From NCBI GenBank assembly GCA_938049325.1, contig CALICC010000225.1, positions 1 through 13,815 of the forward strand: a DNA stretch of 13,815 nucleotides. The letters run 5' to 3'. A program made the position numbers and the translations under genes. Below are positions 7,419 through 13,813 of this stretch, piece by piece (positions within the stretch are counted from its first letter, which is position 1; each line of letters opens with the position of its first letter). The notes under the pieces are model-generated. The model worked only from the letters and a program-made list of their open reading frames with translations. It searched no databases and was not told where the DNA came from. The stretch comes from an uncultured Ilumatobacter sp. Lineage in GTDB: Bacteria > Actinomycetota > Acidimicrobiia > Acidimicrobiales > Ilumatobacteraceae.

Positions 7419-7424
7419 TACCAT
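7419..7424 (+). promoter_or_regulatory. Candidate -10 box (TACCAT) for a leaderless transcript
   Basis: TACCAT matches TANNNT and lies eight bases before the ATG of the DUF4328 gene, within a 28-bp spacer that has no Shine-Dalgarno sequence. It would allow that gene its own leaderless transcript. No -35 box is evident. Confidence 0.4.
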
Positions 7425-7432
7425 CAACACCC

Positions 7433-8275
7433 ATGACCGACGGTGCAATCCCGCCTCCACCGCCCGGCGGGTCGGCAACACCGCCGCCATCACCACCACC
7501 GCCACCCGGTGGGTCGGCGACACCTCCGCCACCACCACCGACCGGGCTGACCCCTCCGCCCGGCTACACCCCGTACAGCACGGGACCAACACCCGTGGCG
7601 CAGGTGACACGTATCGGTGGCGTGGCCAAAGCGGCAATCGCTCTCACCGCAATCGCCGGGGTCACCGGAGTCATCTCCGCGTTCCTCCTACAACCCGTCA
7701 ACGACAAGGCCAGTGACTTCCTCGCCGGGCGCATCTCGGGCGACGAATTCGCCGATGCGTACCAGCCCATCCAGCTGATCCAGACACTCCAGAGCGTTAT
7801 CGGGCTCGCCGCCGGCGTGCTCACCATCGTGTGGATGTACAAGATTGCCAAGAACCTGCAGGCCTACGCTCGAAACACAACCTGGCACCCGCTGTTCTCG
7901 ATCTTCGGGTGGATCCTGCCGCCGTTCCTCTTCGTCGTCCCGCTGCTCGTCTTGCGTGAGCTCTGGAAGGGCAGCGACCCGTCGAGCCCGGCCGGCACCG
8001 ATTCGTGGCGGTCCACCGCCGACAATCCCCTGCTCTACGTCTGGTTCATCGTCTACGGCGTGATCCCCGCGGTCATCACCGCACTGACCCTCGGATCGGT
8101 GTTCGACGCGGCGTTCAACGCGGCCGGTAGCGATGAGGTCGCAGCCGAAGCGGTTGACGCGGCGGCGAGCTACTCGCTTGCCGGTGGCGTCGTCACGCTT
8201 GTGGCCGCCGGCCTGTGGGTCGTGATCGTGAAGCAACTGACCGACCGCCACCAGGCACTCACCGGCGAGCGTTGA
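7433..8275 (+). CDS. Proline-rich DUF4328 domain-containing membrane protein
   Basis: A 280-residue protein with a Pro/Gly-rich, presumably cytosolic N-terminal tail (residues ~7-50) and about five hydrophobic segments at ~64-86, 118-136, 153-175, 200-222 and 249-267. The segment MYKIAKNLQAYARNTTWHPL..GWILPPFLFVVPLLVLRELWKGS (135-181) is the DUF4328 signature: a basic run with an Arg-Asn, a trailing Trp, a Pro-containing membrane helix and a LRELW end. The function of DUF4328 proteins is unknown. The frame stays open far upstream into the polymerase gene, but ATG 7433 begins the proline-rich tail and has a -10-like box before it, so I place the start there. Low-complexity tails of this kind are common in actinobacterial membrane proteins and may bind partners. 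Identity of the domain is fairly secure, role unknown. Confidence 0.82.
   Translation: MTDGAIPPPPPGGSATPPPSPPPPPGGSATPPPPPPTGLTPPPGYTPYSTGPTPVAQVTRIGGVAKAAIALTAIAGVTGVISAFLLQPVNDKASDFLAGRISGDEFADAYQPIQLIQTLQSVIGLAAGVLTIVWMYKIAKNLQAYARNTTWHPLFSIFGWILPPFLFVVPLLVLRELWKGSDPSSPAGTDSWRSTADNPLLYVWFIVYGVIPAVITALTLGSVFDAAFNAAGSDEVAAEAVDAAASYSLAGGVVTLVAAGLWVVIVKQLTDRHQALTGER
7451..7534 (+). repeat. 42-bp imperfect tandem duplication encoding a Pro-Gly repeat
   Basis: Two 14-codon units (7451-7492 and 7493-7534) encode residues 7-20 and 21-34 of the DUF4328 protein. Each contains PPPPPGGSATPPP, and they differ at one residue (Ser20 versus Pro34) and at several synonymous sites. A further TGLTPPPG follows. 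Confidence 0.8.
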
Positions 8276-8287
8276 CCCGGTTCTCGC

Positions 8288-8758
8288 ATGGGCAAGGCCG
8301 ACACCATCTACTTCGTCCGCCATGCAAAGGCAGGCGAGCGCAGACTCTGGACCGACGACGATGTCGATCGGCCGTTGAGTAAGAAGGGCTGGCGCCAGTC
8401 GAACGCCGTCGCCGATCGGCTCGAAAGCAAAGGCGTCACCGCGCTCTACTCGAGTGCCTACGTCCGCTGCATGCAGACACTCGAACCGATCGGCGAGCGA
8501 CTCGGCCTCGAGGTACAAGCCGAACCGCGTCTGTTCGAACACGAGCCGTTCGAGCCGGTACTCGACCTCCTCATCGAAGTGGAGAACGGCGCCGTTCTGT
8601 GTAGCCACGGCGACATCATCCCGGCAACGATCCAAGCGCTGCAGCGTCGCGGGATGGAAGTACAAACCCCCGCCGACTGGGGCAAGAGCAGCATCTGGGT
8701 GCTTCGCCGCAAAGGGTCGAAGATCACCAAGGGCAAAGTCTGGCCGGCGAAAATCTGA
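8288..8758 (+). CDS. Histidine phosphatase (RHG/SixA-like) family protein
   Basis: A 156-residue single-domain member of the histidine phosphatase superfamily. The phospho-accepting RHAKAG is at 11-16 (Arg11, His12), a second phosphate-binding Arg60 is in SSAYVRCMQTLE, and the second catalytic His107 is in LCSHGDI. Acidic residues at 84 and 86 could supply the proton donor. It would remove phosphate from a phosphohistidine protein or a small phosphoester or nucleotide. The pattern RHAKAG..W..DD..RPLSKKGWRQS and SSAYVRCMQTLEPI resembles the C-terminal phosphatase half of mycobacterial MutT1 as I recall it, so a nucleotide substrate is possible. It starts 12 bp after the DUF4328 gene, without a clear Shine-Dalgarno sequence, probably in the same transcript. 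It converges on the ccm operon. Confidence 0.87.
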   Translation: MGKADTIYFVRHAKAGERRLWTDDDVDRPLSKKGWRQSNAVADRLESKGVTALYSSAYVRCMQTLEPIGERLGLEVQAEPRLFEHEPFEPVLDLLIEVENGAVLCSHGDIIPATIQALQRRGMEVQTPADWGKSSIWVLRRKGSKITKGKVWPAKI

Positions 8759-8796
8759 TCAGCCTGCGGCCATCTCGATCCTGATCAGCCTGCGGC
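8755..8796. repeat. 16-bp direct repeat at the convergent gene ends
   Basis: CTGATCAGCCTGCGGC occurs at 8755-8770 and again at 8781-8796, 26 bp apart. Each copy contains the palindrome TGATCA. In copy 1 the TGA (8756-8758) is the stop of the + strand phosphatase; in copy 2 the TCA (8785-8787) is the stop of the - strand ccmI-like gene. No strong terminator hairpin is visible between them. Confidence 0.8.
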
Positions 8797-9564
8797 GTCG
8801 CGAATCTCGTCGGCGAACTCGCCGATGAGCGCCTGCATCTCCGCAGGCGGATCGTTCTCTTCGCACGAGTCCACAAACGGCAGCGCCGCAGCACTGTCGC
8901 CCACGAAGTTGTGCTGGATGATCGCCGCGAAGCAGTAGGGATCGGCGTATGTGGGCTCCATCCCGATCGCCTGGACCATCAGCAGCAGCGAGATCTCGTA
9001 GCGCTCGGCCGCCGTGCCGGGGTCGACCGCCTCACCTTGCGCTCGAGTGTCGAGCGCCAGCGTCCAGCCGAGGTAGGTGCGCGCCTCGGGGTGATCGCGG
9101 CCCGCTGCCGCCTCGCGTTCCGAGATGTTGCCGAACAGCTCGTTGGCCCGCGAGAACTCACCGCGATTGAGTGCGGCTCGCGCCTCGACCAGCAGTTCGG
9201 ACACCGGACGGCGCACGTCGAGTCCGGTGTTCTCGCGACCCGGGTCGCGCTCTCCGAACGCACTGGCAAGCGCAGCGCCGATACCGACGGCGACCAGCAC
9301 CATCACGAGTCCGATCACGATCGTGCGACCCCACCGCCGCGGCGCTTTGGGTGCAAGCCGGTTTCGGCCGTCTTCGATCTCGCGCAGCACGGTCGCAGCA
9401 CGCACCGTGTAGCCGTCTTTCAGCGTCTGGTAGTCGACCTCGTCGACGTCGCCTGCCTCGTGCTCGCGCTCGAGATCGCGTAACGACCGCAGCAGAAACC
9501 GACGTTCCTCTTCCAGCAACGCCAGCCGATCGAGCTCGGGTCCGGAGCGGATCGTCGAGGTCAC
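8785..9564 (-). CDS. ccmI: CcmI-like c-type cytochrome biogenesis protein with TPR-type periplasmic domain
   Basis: A 259-residue protein with a charged N-terminal helix (LLEEERRFLLRSLRDLEREH..GDVDEVDYQTLKDGY, ~16-52) typical of CcmI proteins in gene clusters for cytochrome c biogenesis. A single membrane segment at ~80-103 precedes an extracytoplasmic helical domain of TPR type (~118-255), where ARAALNRGEFSRANELF and ARTYLGWTLALDTRAQG look like repeat helices. CcmI binds apocytochrome c and presents it to the CcmF/CcmH heme lyase. The extracytoplasmic part has two cysteines (Cys211, Cys234) that may form a disulfide. The start is GTG at 9564, overlapping the ccmH stop codon (GTGA) without a Shine-Dalgarno sequence, so translation should depend on coupling. 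It is the last gene of the operon. Assignment rests on the N-terminal pattern and context. Confidence 0.75.
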   Translation of the reverse strand: MTSTIRSGPELDRLALLEEERRFLLRSLRDLEREHEAGDVDEVDYQTLKDGYTVRAATVLREIEDGRNRLAPKAPRRWGRTIVIGLVMVLVAVGIGAALASAFGERDPGRENTGLDVRRPVSELLVEARAALNRGEFSRANELFGNISEREAAAGRDHPEARTYLGWTLALDTRAQGEAVDPGTAAERYEISLLLMVQAIGMEPTYADPYCFAAIIQHNFVGDSAAALPFVDSCEENDPPAEMQALIGEFADEIRDAAG

Positions 9565-10064
9565 GGTTCGTCCGGGTCATCAGCGAGCGCGGCTTCGACC
9601 AGCGCTCGGTCGGCGGCGGTGGCCTCGGCCGTTCCGGCAGCTTCGAGTCGCCACCGACGAAACGCGACGGCCAGTCCGCTCACCCCGATAACGAGTCCCA
9701 TGGCCGGCAGCAACCAGACCAACGCATCGAGACCTGATGCTTTGGGGACGAGCAGAAGGTCGCCGCCGAACGCATTGACGATCTCGTCGACGATCTCCTG
9801 GTCTTCCAGTTCGTTGTCTCGCACGAGCTGTTCGACACGGTTACGAATGCTGCGCGACGAGTTGTTCTGCGACTCGAACACGCTCTCGCCGTCGCACACC
9901 GGACAGGCGATGCGTTGCGTGATCTCATCGACGCGATCCTCGGGAGTTTGCGGTCCCGAGCTTCGTGTCGAGCCCACGACCACGAATGCAATGGCGATGA
10001 CCACCATCAGCACCCACCCTGGCCACGACTTCACACGCCGGTTCAATGCCGAGCGACCGCTCAT
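9561..10064 (-). CDS. ccmH: Cytochrome c maturation protein CcmH (thiol-reducing heme lyase subunit)
   Basis: A 167-residue protein. A signal-anchor segment (~17-31) precedes an extracytoplasmic three-helix domain with the redox motif RIACPVCDGESVFES (Cys54, Cys57) and the NAFGGDLLLVPKASG segment typical of CcmH. A second membrane helix follows at ~113-135, with a short Ala-rich tail. CcmH helps reduce the CxxCH thiols of apocytochrome c and works with CcmF and CcmI to attach heme. ATG at 10064 overlaps the ccmG stop codon (ATGA), and GAGG lies seven bases upstream on the - strand. The length is close to that of bacterial CcmH proteins without a fused CcmI part. Confidence 0.93.
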   Translation of the reverse strand: MSGRSALNRRVKSWPGWVLMVVIAIAFVVVGSTRSSGPQTPEDRVDEITQRIACPVCDGESVFESQNNSSRSIRNRVEQLVRDNELEDQEIVDEIVNAFGGDLLLVPKASGLDALVWLLPAMGLVIGVSGLAVAFRRWRLEAAGTAEATAADRALVEAALADDPDEP

Positions 10065-10660
10065 CGAATGGCCTCGCGAATCTGCTGGATGGTCACACTG
10101 AGCTGCTCGGCGGTGACGACGTTTTGGAATCGAGCCCTGACGATGCCGTCAGGGTCGATGATCCACGTTTCTGGAACCAATGCGACTCCGAACGCAACCG
10201 AGATCGAGTCGCCGTCGGAGTACACGGCAGGCCAGTCACCTCCGCGCTCTTCGAAGAACTTCTCGACACGGCTCTTCGTATCGCCCGTGACCATCGAATA
10301 CAGCTCGGCCCCGTCGACACCGAGCTGCGCTTGTTGATCGACGAACTCGATCAGGTCGGGATGCTCGCGGATGCACGGGACACAGTCCGACTGGAAGAAG
10401 TTGAGCACCACGAAACTGCCCTTGCGGCGGGCGAGGTCGAACGGCGTGCCGTCGCCGAACTCACCGACGGCTTCGGGAGCCGGCCGATTGATGAGGTTCG
10501 ACGGTCGGGTCGGATCCGGATCGTTGGGGTCGGCCACGACGAACAACGCGATCAGTCCGACGGTGACCACGGCGACTGCAGCCGCGATCCACTTGGCCGT
10601 GCTCGGCCGCTCCGGAGCGCGCACCGAGGACTCAGCGCCCTCGACCTCGAGATCGGTCAC
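10061..10660 (-). CDS. ccmG: TlpA/DsbE-type thioredoxin-like thiol:disulfide oxidoreductase CcmG
   Basis: A 199-residue membrane-anchored thioredoxin-fold protein. An N-terminal anchor at ~23-43 is followed by a short linker and the fold, starting near RPAPEAVGEFGDGTPFDLARRKG. The redox site is CVPC (Cys93, Cys96) and the cis-Pro loop is ALVPETWIIDPDG (Pro163). CcmG/ResA proteins reduce the heme-binding thiols of apocytochrome c outside the cytoplasm. The usual Trp before the first Cys is replaced (QSDCVPC). I place the start at GTG 10660, which overlaps the ccmF stop codon (GTGA) and gives a normal N-terminus. The same frame stays open to an ATG at 10894, but that stretch is Arg-rich, lies within ccmF and is unlikely to be translated. 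Confidence 0.9.
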   Translation of the reverse strand: MTDLEVEGAESSVRAPERPSTAKWIAAAVAVVTVGLIALFVVADPNDPDPTRPSNLINRPAPEAVGEFGDGTPFDLARRKGSFVVLNFFQSDCVPCIREHPDLIEFVDQQAQLGVDGAELYSMVTGDTKSRVEKFFEERGGDWPAVYSDGDSISVAFGVALVPETWIIDPDGIVRARFQNVVTAEQLSVTIQQIREAIR

Positions 10661-12744
10661 AGCTCGCCGCTGCCTTCCCCGGTGCGCGTCGAGCGGGCTC
10701 CGACCTCGACGCGTGGACGGCCGTCGGTGCTGTCCTTGGTCCCGGCCGCGCTTTCGTCGACCGCATCGTCGTCGGGCGGGCCCGATCCACCCACGGGCGC
10801 CGACACCGGATCGACCGCTTTGCGCTGTCGTTGGCCGGGGAATGCAGCCAACAACGTGCCGACCGCCATGATCAACCCGCCGATCCACAACCACAGGATC
10901 ATCGGCTTGATGAACACTCGAATCACCGCGACATCACCACCGGGTTCGGCGCCCGGCTCGAGGGTGAGATACACGTCCTTCGCGAGACCCGTGCGCACCG
11001 ATGGCGTACCGACCGTGATGCCCTGATTGAGATAGGTGGTGATAGCCGGTCGGTAGACTTGCTCGCCGTCGAGCAGGACGTTTGCCTTCAACGCTCGCTC
11101 GCTCTCCGCAGCGTTGATGTCGACCGTGACGGACTCGAGTGCGAACGTGTGCCCGCCCCACTCGACCACGTCACCGTCGCGCAGTTCGAGTGTGGCTGAA
11201 TGGGTGAAGCTGTTGGACGCGGCGAGCGCCACCGCGATCAAGATGACGCCGAGGTGGACGACCATGCCACCGTTTGCTCGACCGACGAAGCCGCGCCAGC
11301 CTTGCCGCCGCGTCGCCAGGACAATCTGTCGGAGCGCGGCGCCCGCAGCAAACCCGCCGAGACCGAACGCGATGATGGGCGCCCAACCGTCGGCACCGAC
11401 GAGCACCGAGAAGACGATCGCACCGACACCACACCAGCCCGGCCAGAACAACCGCGTGGACAGCAGTTCTTGGCTGGCCTTGCGCCACGGCAGGACCGGG
11501 GCAATCGCCATGAGGAACAACATCACGATGCCGATCGGCATGGTCAGCCGATCGAAGTACGGAGCGCCCACCACGGTGCGACGGTCCTGCAACGCCTCGA
11601 CGAGCAGCGGGAACACGGTGCCGAGCAACACGATGAACGCGAACACCGTGAACAGCACGTTGTTCGCGAGGAACGCACCCTCGCGGCTGATCGGCGAGTC
11701 GATCGAGCCGGGTGAACGCAGCCGGTCACCGCGCCAGAAGATCAGCCCGAGCGACACGATCATGATGACCACGAACGCGCCGAGCAGCCAACTGCCGACG
11801 GGGCCGTCGCCGAATGCATGCACGGAGTTGATGACGCCGGAACGGGTGAGGAACGTGCCCAAGATGGTGAGCGCGAACGTGGAGATCAACAAACTCAGGT
11901 TCCACACGCGCAGCATGCCGCGACGCTCCTGGACGAGCACGGAGTGGATGTAGGCGGTGCCGGTGAGCCACGGAAGCAGTGACGCGTTCTCGACGGGGTC
12001 CCAGGCCCAGACGCCCGACCATCCGAGCACCTCGTAACTCCACCAGCCGCCGAGCAGGATTCCGATCGACAGGAAGGACCACGAGAACAGCGCCCACCGA
12101 CGCGTCTCGGCCAACCACCCTTCGCCGAGGCGCCCGGTGATCAGCGCGGCGATCGCGAACGCGAACGGCACGGTGAAGCCCACGTACCCGAGGTACAGGA
12201 TCGGCGGGTGGAACAACACGAGGATGTGGTTCTGCAGCAGCGGGTTCGGACCCGGCCCTTCGAACACGTTCGGCGCGCCCGCGGCAAACGCGTCGGCCGG
12301 GCCAAAGCTGAGCATCGCGAAGAAGGCCGTCACGACGAACATGACGAACAACGCCCACGCGACCAGTTCGTCGTTGCTCCGGCGCCGGAAGCGCCAGGCG
12401 ACCGCAGCGGTGAACCCGGCGAGCGTCAGACCCCACAGGAGAATCGACCCTTCGAGCGCTGACCACATGGCGGCGAAGTTGTAGAGCACCGGGGTATCGG
12501 CGGACCCGACCTGCTGCACGTACGCCAGCGAGAAGTCGCGGGTGATCAACGCCCGCTGCATCATCACCGCGGCGAGCACCGAACCAGCCAGGGCGAGCCA
12601 GGCGTAACGCGGTGCCTGGCGCAAGAGCCTGCGATCGTTCTGCCAGATCCCGAACACGATCGACAGCCCACCGACGATCGACGCCGCCAGCATCAGCAAC
12701 AAGCCCGCTCGGCCGAACGCCGAGTTCAAGGACGCCGCGATCAT
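10657..12744 (-). CDS. ccmF: Heme lyase subunit CcmF (CcmF/NrfE family)
   Basis: A 695-residue polytopic membrane protein with many hydrophobic helices. The WWD heme-handling motif lies at ~232-260 (GGWWSYEVLGWSGVWAWDPVEN in part). Four histidines sit in the contexts known from E. coli CcmF: His179 (FHPP), His267 (TAYIHS), His309 (RSGVINSVHAFG) and His497 (VVHLGV), each offset by +6 from E. coli His173, 261, 303 and 491. They would bind the transferred heme and the structural heme b. A large extracytoplasmic segment (~512-608) precedes the last helix (~612-634). CcmF takes heme from CcmE and attaches it to apocytochrome c with CcmH. A hydrophilic tail of ~58 residues follows the last helix; E. 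coli CcmF is 647 aa. It starts 40 bp after ccmE, with a GGGA-like Shine-Dalgarno sequence. Confidence 0.95.
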   Translation of the reverse strand: MIAASLNSAFGRAGLLLMLAASIVGGLSIVFGIWQNDRRLLRQAPRYAWLALAGSVLAAVMMQRALITRDFSLAYVQQVGSADTPVLYNFAAMWSALEGSILLWGLTLAGFTAAVAWRFRRRSNDELVAWALFVMFVVTAFFAMLSFGPADAFAAGAPNVFEGPGPNPLLQNHILVLFHPPILYLGYVGFTVPFAFAIAALITGRLGEGWLAETRRWALFSWSFLSIGILLGGWWSYEVLGWSGVWAWDPVENASLLPWLTGTAYIHSVLVQERRGMLRVWNLSLLISTFALTILGTFLTRSGVINSVHAFGDGPVGSWLLGAFVVIMIVSLGLIFWRGDRLRSPGSIDSPISREGAFLANNVLFTVFAFIVLLGTVFPLLVEALQDRRTVVGAPYFDRLTMPIGIVMLFLMAIAPVLPWRKASQELLSTRLFWPGWCGVGAIVFSVLVGADGWAPIIAFGLGGFAAGAALRQIVLATRRQGWRGFVGRANGGMVVHLGVILIAVALAASNSFTHSATLELRDGDVVEWGGHTFALESVTVDINAAESERALKANVLLDGEQVYRPAITTYLNQGITVGTPSVRTGLAKDVYLTLEPGAEPGGDVAVIRVFIKPMILWLWIGGLIMAVGTLLAAFPGQRQRKAVDPVSAPVGGSGPPDDDAVDESAAGTKDSTDGRPRVEVGARSTRTGEGSGEL

Positions 12745-12784
12745 CGCCAGCCGTCCCGTCGGATTGCCTGCATCGACGACGCGG

Positions 12785-13297
12785 TCATGCGTCGGCGGTC
12801 TGGGGGCACTGATCCTCGGCGTACTCTTCGGCCTCGACCACGTTCTCGTCGTTCACGGCGACGTACTCGTCGGAGTGCTTCACTTCGACGCGGTCACCTT
12901 CGAGCACACCGTCGATGATCTCGCCGTGGACGACCACGGGGATGCATTCCTGGAAGATCCCACCCGGGATGCCGTCGTAGCTCACGCCGATCTCTTCGCC
13001 ATTGAACGACATCGTGAACGCAGTGACGCCGGCGACCGACTTGTCGATCGACCCGGCCTCGACCGTGCCCTGCAGCCGGATTCGACGCTCCTCGTCGCAG
13101 CCATCGCGGTTGCCCACTTCGTCGACGTTGCAGAAGTAGTCGACCGCCGACGTGAGGAATTGGGTGACGATCACGCCACCGGCAACGAGCACGAGGCCGA
13201 GCAGAATGAGCGGCATCACATTGCGCTTGCGTTTGGCGGTTCCGGCGCGGCTCGGATCGTTGGGATCCGAGCGCGGAGAGAGATCCATGTCCGACAT
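12785..13297 (-). CDS. ccmE: Periplasmic heme chaperone CcmE
   Basis: A 170-residue protein with a basic N-terminus, one membrane anchor (~28-49) and an extracytoplasmic OB-fold (~70-155). The heme-binding motif is VKHSDEYVAVN: His141, which would form the covalent bond to heme, and Tyr145, which would ligate iron, in the standard HxxxY arrangement. CcmE receives heme from CcmC/CcmD and hands it to CcmF. Compared with classical CcmE, the region before the OB-fold carries two cysteines (Cys56 and Cys67 in DYFCNVDEVGNRDGCDEE), with more at 118 and 164. ATG 13297 is 10 bp after the ccmD stop codon; Met4 is an alternative start. Neither has a strong Shine-Dalgarno sequence. Confidence 0.92.
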   Translation of the reverse strand: MSDMDLSPRSDPNDPSRAGTAKRKRNVMPLILLGLVLVAGGVIVTQFLTSAVDYFCNVDEVGNRDGCDEERRIRLQGTVEAGSIDKSVAGVTAFTMSFNGEEIGVSYDGIPGGIFQECIPVVVHGEIIDGVLEGDRVEVKHSDEYVAVNDENVVEAEEYAEDQCPQTADA

Positions 13298-13307
13298 GAT
13301 GCGTGTG

Positions 13308-13454
13308 TCAGGTCCAGTACTTGTCGTCGTCAGGGATTTGTTTTCCGAGTCTTCTGCCCGACGAAATCGCCCGCCACGCGAAAGCGGCGATTGCTGCGAA
13401 CGTTGCGATGTACCCGCCGAGGATGAAACCAGCGTCGTCGAAGAACGCGATCAT
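13308..13454 (-). CDS. ccmD: Small heme exporter protein CcmD
   Basis: This 48-residue reading frame translates as a short membrane protein. An acidic N-terminus (MIAFFDDAG) is followed by one hydrophobic helix at ~9-28 (GFILGGYIATFAAIAAFAW), a basic patch (RAISSGRRLGK) and an acidic end (PDDDKYWT). That is the usual size and layout of CcmD, including the Tyr in the helix. CcmD holds heme-loaded CcmE in complex with CcmC and the CcmAB transporter so that heme can be released. Its ATG overlaps the ccmC stop codon (ATGA), and a GAGGGGG purine run lies seven bases upstream. The position between ccmC and ccmE is the classical one, which makes the assignment strong despite the short length. Confidence 0.88.
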   Translation of the reverse strand: MIAFFDDAGFILGGYIATFAAIAAFAWRAISSGRRLGKQIPDDDKYWT

Positions 13455-13813
13455 CGGGCCACCCCCTCGGCGCGGCGCTCGGCGAGTGCGATGTCGAGCC
13501 CGCGATCTTCGAGCATGTCTTCCATCGCCATCGCCCGAGTGCGGTGCAGCACCAGCCAGATGTAGAGCAGCGTGAAGGCAACGACGCCGACGAAGAGCGT
13601 GAACAGCATCGTGCCGTCCATGTCGATGTCGCCGTCGGTGTCGAGGACCGACGCCGTCTGGTGCAGGCTGCGCCAGATGACGACCGACCAGTGCACGAGC
13701 GGAATGAGCAGCACGGCGAGCAGCCCGACGACCGCTGAACGCTTGGCGCGCTGGTGGTGGGACCCACCGAGACGACGCACCGCGAGGTAGCCGATGTAGG
13801 TGACGAACAGCAG
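13451..13813 (-). CDS. ccmC: Heme exporter/CcmE heme-loading protein CcmC (3' part only)
   Basis: Only the last 120 residues are in the window; the gene continues past the right edge. The visible part ends one transmembrane helix (LLFVTYIGYLAV), then a helix leading into PLVHWSVVIWRSLHQTASVL, the hallmark of CcmC with its conserved His-Gln near the membrane surface. A further helix (~TMLFTLFVGVVAFTLLYIWLVL) and a charged cytosolic tail follow. CcmC is a WWD-family heme handler that loads heme onto CcmE; its WWD motif lies outside the window. Its stop codon overlaps the ccmD start. It is the most upstream visible gene of the operon; ccmA/ccmB and the promoter are not visible. Confidence 0.88.
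   Translation of the reverse strand: MLFVTYIGYLAVRRLGGSHHQRAKRSAVVGLLAVLLIPLVHWSVVIWRSLHQTASVLDTDGDIDMDGTMLFTLFVGVVAFTLLYIWLVLHRTRAMAMEDMLEDRGLDIALAERRAEGVAR

Noticed and set aside
7136..7432. Upstream extension of the DUF4328 gene into the polymerase gene
   Set aside because: The added residues are Arg/Ser-rich out-of-frame polymerase sequence. ATG 7433 begins the proline-rich tail and has a -10-like box.
7688..8665. 325-codon - strand frame opposite the DUF4328 and phosphatase genes
   Set aside because: Both + strand genes have clear family motifs; this translation has none.
10661..10894. Upstream extension of ccmG to ATG 10894
   Set aside because: It would overlap ccmF by more than 200 bp and add an Arg-rich stretch before the membrane anchor; GTG 10660 forms the same GTGA overlap seen elsewhere in the operon.
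10046..11026. 326-codon + strand frame opposite ccmG and the 3' end of ccmF
   Set aside because: No recognisable domain; the - strand genes are certain.
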